A DNA stretch of 5,995 bases, taken from the NCBI GenBank assembly GCA_021151605.1, contig JAGKWZ010000337.1, positions 1 through 5,995 on the forward strand. The letters are read 5' to 3'. This DNA comes from Verrucomicrobiaceae bacterium. Lineage in GTDB: Bacteria > Verrucomicrobiota > Verrucomicrobiia > Verrucomicrobiales > Verrucomicrobiaceae. Under the pieces are notes generated by a model. It was not told where the DNA came from and did no database searches. It saw nothing but the letters and a program-made list of their open reading frames with translations. Shown in pieces: positions 1-5,995 of this stretch (positions within the stretch are counted from its first letter, which is position 1; each line of letters starts with the position of its first letter). The translations under genes were made by a program, and so were the position numbers.

Positions 1-1
1 C

Positions 2-1756
2 ATCGACCATGGGAAGACCACTCTCTCCGACCGCCTGCTTGAGGCCACGAAGACCATCACCGTGCGCGAGCAGCAGGATCAGCTCCTCGACAGCATGGAC
101 CTGGAGCGCGAGCGCGGCATCACGATCAAAGCGCACCCGGTGTGCATGAATTACAAGGCCAAGGACGGCCAGATCTACAAACTCAACCTGCTCGACACCC
201 CCGGGCACGTTGATTTCAGCTACGAAGTCAGCCGCTCCCTGGCTGCCTGTGAAGGTGCACTCCTGCTCGTGGATGCCAGCCAGGGCGTGGAAGCCCAGAC
301 GGTCGCGAATCTCAATCTCGCCCTCCAGCAGAACCTTTACGTCGTCCCCATCATCAACAAAATCGACCTGCCCAGCGCTGATGTCGATAAGGTGAAGCGC
401 CAGCTTGAGGACATCCTCCAGCTCCCGGCCGATGAAGCCGTCTCTGCCAGCGCCAAGATGGGCATCGGCATCACAGACATTTTGGAGGCCGTCGTGGCCC
501 TCATCCCGGCACCGAAAGATCCCGGCGATGGTTACCTGCGCGCTTCGGTCTTTGATTCCGTCTTCGATCCGTATCGCGGCGTCGTCAGCTACATCCGCGT
601 CATCTCCGGCACCATCACCCGTGGGCAAAAGGTGCGCCTGATGGCCTCGGGCAACGATTCCGAAATCAAAGACCTCGGCACTTTCCGCCCGAAGATGGTG
701 CCTTGTGAAAAGCTGGAGGCTGGCGACGTCGGCTACATCATCGCCAACGTGAAAACCACCGCTGACGTGAAGATCGGCGACACGCTCACCGAATCCCGCA
801 AGCCTGCCCCCGAGCCGCTTCCCGGCTTCAAAGAGATCCACCCGCTCGTCTTCAGCGGCATCTATCCTGTCAGCACCGATGACTTCGAGGCCCTGAAGCT
901 CGCCGTTGGCAAGCTCCAGATCAATGACGCCGCCTTTACCTTCATGGCGGAAAGCTCTGCGGCGCTCGGCTTCGGCTTCCGCTGCGGTTTCCTCGGCCTG
1001 CTGCACATGGAGATCGTCCAGGAGCGCCTGCGCCGTGAGTTTAACATGGATGTCATCTCCACCTACCCGTCCGTCATTTACGACGTGCGGAAGACGGATG
1101 GCACCGAGCTCCAGGTGGACAACCCGACCTTCCTCCCGCCTGCGAATGAGATCGACGAGATCCGCGAGCCGATCGTGAAGGTGAACATCATGATCCCGAA
1201 CGAGCACATCGGCGACATGATGCAGCTCGTCATGGACAAGCGCGGCGTGGTGAACAACACCGAGACTCTCGATGACCGCCGTGTGCTCCTGCACACTGTG
1301 CTGCCGCTGAACGAGATCCTCGTGGACTTTAACGACAAGCTCAAATCCATCACACGTGGCTACGGCAGCATGGACTATGAACACGCCGGCACTCAGGCCG
1401 CCGAGCTGGTGAAGATGGACATCCTCATCGCCAGCGAGCCCGTGGATGCCTTCTCCTGCATCGTCCACCGCAGCAAGGCCGAAAGCCGTGGCCGCCAGCT
1501 TTGCGCGAAGCTCAAAGAAGTCATCCCGCAGCAGCTCTTCGTCGTCGCCATCCAGGCCGCCATTGGAGGCAAAGTCATCGCTCGTGAAAGCATCAGCGCC
1601 CTGCGCAAAGACGTGACCGCCAAGTGCTACGGCGGTGACATCAGCCGTAAGCGCAAGCTGCTGGAAAAGCAGAAGGAAGGTAAGAAGCGCATGAAGAGCA
1701 TCGGCCGCGTGAACATCCCGCAAGAGGCGTTCATCGAGGTGCTGAAGAACAACTGA
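2..1756 (+). CDS. lepA: Elongation factor 4 (LepA), translation GTPase, 5' end cut by window edge
   Basis: LepA/EF-4 is a ribosome-associated GTPase related to EF-G. It is linked to back-translocation or ribosome assembly and acts in the cytoplasm, partly at the membrane. The window opens inside the G1 loop (IDHGKTT, bases 2-22). The other GTPase motifs follow in order: ERGITI (G2), DTPGH at 194-208 with the catalytic His, NKID at 356-367 and SAK at 449-457. The EF-G-like beta-barrel and alpha/beta domains come next. The LepA-specific C-terminal domain is clear from GYGSMDYE, GGKVIARE and the basic segment around SRKRKLLEKQKEGKKRMK. There are 584 residues before the TGA at 1754-1756. E. coli LepA has about 12 residues before the equivalent Ile, so the full protein should be near 596 aa, the usual length. 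The GTG at 62 is an internal valine and not the start. No lepB signal peptidase gene follows, unlike in many proteobacteria. The family call is secure. Confidence 0.98.
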   Translation: MDHGKTTLSDRLLEATKTITVREQQDQLLDSMDLERERGITIKAHPVCMNYKAKDGQIYKLNLLDTPGHVDFSYEVSRSLAACEGALLLVDASQGVEAQTVANLNLALQQNLYVVPIINKIDLPSADVDKVKRQLEDILQLPADEAVSASAKMGIGITDILEAVVALIPAPKDPGDGYLRASVFDSVFDPYRGVVSYIRVISGTITRGQKVRLMASGNDSEIKDLGTFRPKMVPCEKLEAGDVGYIIANVKTTADVKIGDTLTESRKPAPEPLPGFKEIHPLVFSGIYPVSTDDFEALKLAVGKLQINDAAFTFMAESSAALGFGFRCGFLGLLHMEIVQERLRREFNMDVISTYPSVIYDVRKTDGTELQVDNPTFLPPANEIDEIREPIVKVNIMIPNEHIGDMMQLVMDKRGVVNNTETLDDRRVLLHTVLPLNEILVDFNDKLKSITRGYGSMDYEHAGTQAAELVKMDILIASEPVDAFSCIVHRSKAESRGRQLCAKLKEVIPQQLFVVAIQAAIGGKVIARESISALRKDVTAKCYGGDISRKRKLLEKQKEGKKRMKSIGRVNIPQEAFIEVLKNN

Positions 1757-1778
1757 TCGGAGGACCCAGTGGGGATGT

Positions 1779-1802
1779 AGATCGAACTTCCAAGTTCGAT
1801 CT
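1779..1802. repeat. Perfect 11-bp inverted repeat just after lepA (palindrome A)
   Basis: The arms AGATCGAACTT (1779-1789) and AAGTTCGATCT (1792-1802) are exact reverse complements separated by CC. As RNA this would form a 10-bp stem with a TCCA loop, 22 bases after the lepA stop codon. There is no T-tract on either side, so it is not a classical intrinsic terminator on either strand. It may still protect the lepA mRNA 3' end, or it may be a dyad binding site for a dimeric protein. Its core CGAACTTCCAAGTTCG matches palindrome B at 1828-1843 in 12 of 16 positions. Confidence 0.7.
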
Positions 1803-1827
1803 CAGGCCTCGCCACACCTCCAGTGAG

Positions 1828-1847
1828 CGAACCCGGAAGTTCGTTTT
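1828..1847 (+). terminator. Possible weak terminator hairpin (palindrome B) followed by TTTT
   Basis: CGAAC (1828-1832) pairs with GTTCG (1839-1843) around a CCGGAA loop, and TTTT follows at once (1844-1847). The order stem then T-run on the + strand fits termination of lepA transcripts. The stem has only five base pairs and the T-run only four residues, so alone it would be weak. The 3' arm can instead pair with palindrome A: CGAACTTCC (1783-1791) and GGAAGTTCG (1835-1843) form an exact 9-bp stem ending at the same T-run. That longer stem would be a better terminator, although its loop is 43 bases. Confidence 0.35.
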
Positions 1848-1866
1848 AAGTTCTATCAATTTAGCA

Positions 1867-1896
1867 TTGCCTCCGAGGCACGAATTTGGCTAATCT
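1867..1896 (+). promoter_or_regulatory. Weak candidate promoter with a 13-bp dyad in its spacer
   Basis: TTGCCT (1867-1872) and TAATCT (1891-1896), 18 bases apart, match the sigma-70 -35 and -10 consensus at four and three of six positions, so this is only a candidate. The perfect dyad TGCCTC-C-GAGGCA (1868-1880) overlaps the -35 element and would be well placed for an operator. Some promoter for the two downstream genes is expected in this spacer if transcription does not read through from lepA. The start codon at 1959 lies about 60 bases downstream of the -10. Confidence 0.2.
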
Positions 1897-1958
1897 TGAG
1901 TGACTCCAGCGCAGGTCGAGTGCCCGCGCGGTCAGTTTGAACTCAGCCCGATTGCTTT

Positions 1959-4715
1959 ATGAGAGACGGTTTGTCGAATGATCCTGCCCCTGCTGCGAAG
2001 CCGCCCTCACGCTGGGGCGGAGTGATGCTGGGGCTACTTTTGGGAGGCTTGATCGGTGCGGGCGCGCTTTATGTGACTAAGATCAATCCGGAGATCCTCT
2101 CGCAGATCACGGCTCCGGCTTCGCCGCCTGCTGCCGATCCGACTGAGGCAGCTGCCGCAGCGCAGATGCCGGTGATCGAGCATCGCGGGCTTCCGCTGAC
2201 GCCTTTTGAAATGGGGGCTCTTCCGGCGGATGAGATCGTGGAGTCCATCAAGATTACGCTCGGCATCGGCAAAGAAGGTGCGGCGCTCAGCGAGCCTGTG
2301 GATGTGCATCTGGGGCTCGGTTTTCCCTTCCGACTCTTCCCGCTTGGCGGTACTCGGCGTGAACCTTCCTTCGCGGCGTTTCCGCAAAAATCTTCCGTCG
2401 AGAGCGACTCGATCCAGCCCGGCCAGATGGCCACGTTTGAGTTCACCACCGCCGCAGATGTGCCGGGGGACGATGTCCTGCTCACGACCTCGCAGCTTCT
2501 CGCGGGCGTGAGCTGTGGCGACCTCCAGCGCATCGGTTTCGCCTCTCAGGGGCGCACGGATTGGAGCCTCGCGGGCTATCGGATCGAGGTGAATGGCAAG
2601 CTCTTCGCCGCGAACGGCCTTGTGAATGCACGCCCGCAGGAAAAGCTGGCTGCCAGTCGCGAAAGCCTGATGAAGGTGTTGCCCGGCTATGAAGCCAAGC
2701 TCAGCAAACCGACACTGACGGACGACGAAAAGAGCGCACTTCGTCTCGAACACGCTCAGGTGCGCTCCCTTAGCGGACGCGTCACGGGCGCTTTCCCCTG
2801 GTGGGAGGAGGCGAGTGCTGGCTTCAAACCTGCACCCGTCGTGGGAACGAAAGTCGGGAGTGTCCTCGTCTCTCTGGAAACGGCTGATGCGCCTCAGTCG
2901 GGCACACGCTGCCCGCTTTACCTCCAGGCAGGCGCGCGGAAGTTCCTGCTCACCTCGGAAGCCGATCCCTTGCGCGATGAAGCGAAGCCGCAGCTCTACG
3001 AGATCGCTGACTTTGAGCTGGCGATGAATCCTCTGACGCTGGAAGCGCTCGCCACACCGGGGCTGGGCATCATCGGCAGCGGAGCCCGTGCTCAAAAGAT
3101 CCCCGACCGCGCCCAGATCCGTCGGCTGAGCATCGAGGCCGATGGCAAACCTATCTATGACAGCGACGCGAAGCCGGATGACAAAGCCACGCTGTCCTCC
3201 GTCTGGCTCACGGCGTCAGCGCATTTCGATGATCTCGGTGAAGTCGTGCGCACGCCCGTCACCGCCACTGAAATCCCGCTTTGGAAATCAGGCACCAAGA
3301 GTGCCGTCGCCGCCCTGCCACCACCACCGCCGGAGCCACCTCCGCCTCTCGTTCCTGTTCCTGACACACCACCGCCGCCGCTCTGGCCGCCAGTGCGCAT
3401 CGTCATTCCCATCGGTCATCCACCACCTCCTGGCGGCTGGTTTCCCTGGCTCGATCTGCTGGCAGAGCTGCTCTTCCCACTGCCGCCGCCAGACGCGCCT
3501 CTGATCAGCGGCGTCCGCATCTCTCCCGCCACCACCATCGTCCGCGATGGCGATCCCGTGACGGTGAACTGGACCGCCAGCGGCGGCACCGGACGCATCG
3601 CCGCGTGGCGTATCGATCTTTTCGGCGTGCTGCCGCACAAAGCTGTCCCCGTGCTGCCCATCCCGCTCGCCTCCATTCCTCTAACGCCTTCCGGCTTTGT
3701 TCCCCCAGGCGTCTCCACACCTGTCAGCCGCGTGATGCCCGCGATCAACCGAACGAACATCGCCGCCCTGCTCAGCGGTGCCGAGGCGCTCTACCTCTAC
3801 GTCCAGCCGCGAGTCACGGCGCTGGACTCCTTCGGGTTCGTCGTCACCTCCGCGAATGGCTCACTGCTGCCGCTTTTCCCCTCCGGCGTCACCGTGCCTG
3901 CCGTGCAGACTCGTCGTGGCGGCGTGCTGGCACCTTTGCCTCCCGGCAATGCCCCGGCTCCTTCTTTCCAGGTTGTGCCGCCAGCTCCTGCGCTGCCTTT
4001 GCCCTGGGCGGGCATGCCGCTGGCAGATCCGCTGGCCGTTAGGAATGCCTGGAGCCTCGTGGCCGAGCACGGCAGCCACTTCGGACTCCTCTTTGCCAGT
4101 CATGAAAACATCCCCGGAGCCGTGCATCTGCCTGCCTGGAGCACCGCGGTGCGCCCCACGGGCGATGGCAATGAAGTCATGACCATCCGCTTCGAGGGCT
4201 TGGTGCCCGTGCCCGCCGCCGCGAATGGACTGCGCGCGGTGGCTCACGTCGGCTTCGTCGGCGGTTCCTCACCCGCCACCACTGGCAAGGTCGAGGCACG
4301 CGCCGAACTTAGCAGCGGCCCCATCCGGCGAGACATGGCGGACGCCATCATGCCATTCCCCTTTGGCGCGCAGCCCTTCTTCACGCTCGGCACCGCCGTC
4401 GCCCCGCTGACGATTTCAAAAGCCTCCCCGCTCAGGCTCATCGACCTGCCGCTGCGCTTTGATCGCCTGACGGCCGGCACCTTCGCCGGCTACCCGCTGT
4501 CTCCCGTGAACCCTGGGGCCTACCTCGCGCCAGCGCCGCCTGCACCGCCGTGGAATGCCGCCACCTTTGGCTTCAACGCCGCCGCTTATGCCGCCCAGCT
4601 TGGCACGGGCAATATGTACATCACCCTCACCTTCAAGATCCGCCTCACCACGACTGATGCCACCGACGCAGTCGGCGTGATCGGAGTTCGCCTCGTCCCG
4701 GATAACACGCCATGA
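1959..4715 (+). CDS. Uncharacterised membrane-anchored extracytoplasmic protein, 918 aa, proline-rich hinge
   Basis: I do not recognise the family. A short tail (1-19) leads into one hydrophobic segment (about 20-40, GLLLGGLIGAG core). With no evident signal-peptidase site this suggests an inner-membrane anchor with the rest outside the cytoplasm. An Ala/Pro linker (about 43-70) is followed by a beta-rich segment (about 95-222), a charged helical stretch (about 227-272) and a second beta-rich segment (about 299-425). A proline-rich hinge (454-514) carries a hydrophobic insert WFPWLDLLAELLF (494-506). An Ig/PKD-like strand pattern (518-556, VNWTASGG) and another Pro-rich linker (about 659-692) precede a C-terminal beta-rich region. 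The only cysteines are C186 and C318. No catalytic motif is visible. The start lacks a clear Shine-Dalgarno; Met23 (ATG at 2025, GGGG seven bases upstream) is an alternative but would remove the cytoplasmic tail. The stop overlaps the next start as ATGA, so the two are probably coupled. Confidence 0.88.
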   Translation: MRDGLSNDPAPAAKPPSRWGGVMLGLLLGGLIGAGALYVTKINPEILSQITAPASPPAADPTEAAAAAQMPVIEHRGLPLTPFEMGALPADEIVESIKITLGIGKEGAALSEPVDVHLGLGFPFRLFPLGGTRREPSFAAFPQKSSVESDSIQPGQMATFEFTTAADVPGDDVLLTTSQLLAGVSCGDLQRIGFASQGRTDWSLAGYRIEVNGKLFAANGLVNARPQEKLAASRESLMKVLPGYEAKLSKPTLTDDEKSALRLEHAQVRSLSGRVTGAFPWWEEASAGFKPAPVVGTKVGSVLVSLETADAPQSGTRCPLYLQAGARKFLLTSEADPLRDEAKPQLYEIADFELAMNPLTLEALATPGLGIIGSGARAQKIPDRAQIRRLSIEADGKPIYDSDAKPDDKATLSSVWLTASAHFDDLGEVVRTPVTATEIPLWKSGTKSAVAALPPPPPEPPPPLVPVPDTPPPPLWPPVRIVIPIGHPPPPGGWFPWLDLLAELLFPLPPPDAPLISGVRISPATTIVRDGDPVTVNWTASGGTGRIAAWRIDLFGVLPHKAVPVLPIPLASIPLTPSGFVPPGVSTPVSRVMPAINRTNIAALLSGAEALYLYVQPRVTALDSFGFVVTSANGSLLPLFPSGVTVPAVQTRRGGVLAPLPPGNAPAPSFQVVPPAPALPLPWAGMPLADPLAVRNAWSLVAEHGSHFGLLFASHENIPGAVHLPAWSTAVRPTGDGNEVMTIRFEGLVPVPAAANGLRAVAHVGFVGGSSPATTGKVEARAELSSGPIRRDMADAIMPFPFGAQPFFTLGTAVAPLTISKASPLRLIDLPLRFDRLTAGTFAGYPLSPVNPGAYLAPAPPAPPWNAATFGFNAAAYAAQLGTGNMYITLTFKIRLTTTDATDAVGVIGVRLVPDNTP
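4712..4715 (+). other. ATGA stop/start overlap coupling the two downstream genes
   Basis: The TGA of the 918-residue protein (4713-4715) shares three bases with the ATG of the next gene (4712-4714), a -1 frame relation typical of translational coupling by terminating ribosomes. The local Shine-Dalgarno is poor (GGA at 4700-4702), so re-initiation by the upstream ribosome is likely to matter. This supports a shared mRNA and a linked protein ratio. Confidence 0.85.
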
Positions 4716-5995
4716 AAACGCTCCTCCTCCTGCTATGCGTCGTCCTTGCTCACGGCGCACTCTTTGCCCAGCCTCTGCCCGCCGTGCATGGCCGCGTCTA
4801 TGGCCAGGACGAAAAGGGTGCCAATCTCGGCCCCGTCCCAGGGGCGAAGATCGAGCTGCTCTCCGCCAAAAGCGGCACCGTCATCGCCACGGCCACCGCC
4901 GACTCACCGGGCGGCTACTTCCAGATCAAAGACCTGCCGCCCGCCGACTACGCCTACCGCGTGACCGCCACCGGATTCAAGTCCGAGGACGAGCAGCGCG
5001 GCTTCAAAGTCCCGCAGACCAAGCTCGAATACGTCCACGACTTCATCCTCACCCGTCCGCCGCCAAAGCGTGAGCGCTGTGATGTGCCAGTGCTCGTGGT
5101 GAAGCGCGTCAGCACTAGCGGCAATGAGGCCGACACTGTCCGGCTGCCCGCCGCCTCGGCCAGCCTCATCCTGCGCCCGAACTCCCCCAAGATCGCCACA
5201 CCGCCGAACCAACCCTTCGTCGCCAGTGCCAAAGGCGACCTGCTGCTCAAAGACCTCGCCGTCGGTGAATACAGCGTCGCCATCGAGGCTCCCGACGCCC
5301 AGCCTTTCATCGGCACTCTCCAGGTGAAGTGCGACAGCGCAGACCAGATCGTCTTTGAACTCCAGCCCTGCGATGCCGTCCTGCACAGCTTCGTCCGCGC
5401 CCTGCTGCGCGAAGGCTGGGGCCGCACACCTGCCACGAAAGCCGCCGCCGCCCAGGCCTACCAGGCCGCGTCACGCGGTGCTGGTCAAAACCCTGCGCTC
5501 GACTACGCCCGCGCTCTGTCCCAGCTCAGCGCCGGAAGCTATGACGACGCCATGAAAAGCCTCGCCTCTGCCATCGCGCAGCCGCCCGGGAACGTCACCG
5601 CCCGTGCCAGCGAGATGCAGCTCTGGATGTCCCTGATCCTGCATCAGCCCGCCCTGGCCCTGCGAGACGCCCGGACCTGGAGCAAGCAGTTGCCCCCCGA
5701 CACCAGCACCAGCCCGGCGGCGCGTGATACCGCCTACCTCTGTGGCATCGCCCTCGGGCTCATCCAGGGACCGTGGAAGCCGGATGTCCCCGCCGGTGAG
5801 TCTGTCCTCTTTGAGCGCGACCTCCTCGCCGTCTTGCCTGCCGATCTCCGCCCGCAGGTCGAGAAAGCCCGCGACAGCGTCGCCGCCACCTTTGCTAAAC
5901 TCAAAGCCGGTGCCGACTCCGAGCGCGGCCGCATCGCCGCTGAGGCTGGCGACAAAATGAAGGCCGCCGTCGCCCGGATCGAAGCGCGGCAGTCT
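4712..5995 (+). CDS. Secreted protein with carboxypeptidase-regulatory-like domain and helical C-terminal region, 3' end beyond window
   Basis: The frame stays open for 428 codons to the last base, so only the N-terminal part is visible. ATG at 4712 overlaps the preceding stop (ATGA), with a weak GGA nine bases upstream. Residues 1-19 are a classic signal peptide (MKTLLLLLCVVLAHGALFA, likely cut before Q20). Residues about 25-113 fit the carboxypeptidase regulatory-like/Cna-B beta-sandwich pattern: GRVYG, then VPGAKIELL, then GGYFQIKDLPPADYAYRVTATGF. A weaker second copy may follow (about 145-205, with KGDLLLKDLAVGEYSVAIEAP). Residues from about 260 (ALDYARALSQLSAGSYDDAMKSLASAI) resemble TPR helices, and 384-428 form a charged Ala-rich helical tail that may be a coiled coil. 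Such beta domains usually serve adhesion or protein contacts. A periplasmic or outer-envelope partner of the upstream membrane protein is inferred. The missing C-terminus could carry a defining domain. Confidence 0.9.
   Translation, partial: MKTLLLLLCVVLAHGALFAQPLPAVHGRVYGQDEKGANLGPVPGAKIELLSAKSGTVIATATADSPGGYFQIKDLPPADYAYRVTATGFKSEDEQRGFKVPQTKLEYVHDFILTRPPPKRERCDVPVLVVKRVSTSGNEADTVRLPAASASLILRPNSPKIATPPNQPFVASAKGDLLLKDLAVGEYSVAIEAPDAQPFIGTLQVKCDSADQIVFELQPCDAVLHSFVRALLREGWGRTPATKAAAAQAYQAASRGAGQNPALDYARALSQLSAGSYDDAMKSLASAIAQPPGNVTARASEMQLWMSLILHQPALALRDARTWSKQLPPDTSTSPAARDTAYLCGIALGLIQGPWKPDVPAGESVLFERDLLAVLPADLRPQVEKARDSVAATFAKLKAGADSERGRIAAEAGDKMKAAVARIEARQS

Noticed and set aside
62..64. 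GTG as the start codon of lepA
   Set aside because: The same frame is open to base 2 and encodes the P-loop residues IDHGKTT, which are essential to the family. The GTG is an internal valine and the true start lies left of the window.
1783..1843. CGAAC...GTTCG palindromes as LexA (SOS) boxes
   Set aside because: The spacing is GAAC-N6-GTTC. The Gram-positive-type box has a four-base spacer, and the verrucomicrobial motif as I recall it has the opposite half-site order (TGTTC-N4-GAACA). No SOS gene is adjacent.
2034..3095. 353-codon open frame on the minus strand
   Set aside because: It lies wholly inside the 918-aa gene. It is rich in Arg, His and Gly with no recognisable domain, as expected when GC-rich codons are read antisense. 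The + strand frame has a coherent membrane anchor, linkers and a coupled stop.
3318..3390. CCA/CCG triplet runs as a tandem-repeat (phase-variable) tract
   Set aside because: Codons for the prolines are mixed and the runs are broken by Glu, Leu, Val and Asp codons. There is no regular repeat unit that would support slippage.
4735..5073. 112-codon + strand open frame beginning inside the signal-peptide region
   Set aside because: It lies in a different frame from the coupled ATG at 4712, has no ribosome binding site and is Arg/Pro-rich throughout, which marks it as a shadow of the longer gene.
4904..5436. Two overlapping 160-codon minus-strand open frames
   Set aside because: Both are antisense to the secreted-protein gene, whose signal peptide and beta domain are clear. 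Their composition is that of GC-driven shadows.

Overview
The window looks like GC-rich bacterial chromosome carrying three genes, all on the + strand. The first is a housekeeping translation GTPase whose start lies outside the window. After a 202-bp spacer come two genes of unknown function that overlap by four bases; the second runs off the right edge. High GC, strong preference for C/G at third codon positions and the style of the LepA protein suggest the PVC group, most likely Verrucomicrobiota. That placement is an impression from reading and was not tested by any search.

Layout. Bases 1-1756: lepA (elongation factor 4), lacking only about 12 N-terminal residues. Bases 1757-1958: a non-coding spacer with two related palindromes, a third 13-bp dyad and at best a weak promoter. 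Bases 1959-4715: a 918-residue protein with one N-terminal membrane anchor, a long extracytoplasmic part with beta-rich segments, and a proline-rich hinge in the middle. Bases 4712 to the right edge: a secreted protein with a signal peptide, a carboxypeptidase-regulatory-like (Cna-B-like) beta domain, a possible second one, then an alpha-helical TPR-like region and a helical tail. This last gene has no stop codon in the window and at least 428 codons.

How they fit together. lepA is a conserved core gene with no evident functional link to what follows. The two downstream genes share an ATGA stop/start overlap, so they are probably translationally coupled and work together. One is predicted to be anchored in the inner membrane and facing outward, the other exported, so a cell-envelope assembly is the natural inference. 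Neither matches a family I can name with confidence, and no enzymatic motif is visible in either. I saw no RNA genes, mobile elements, CRISPR arrays or integration sites.
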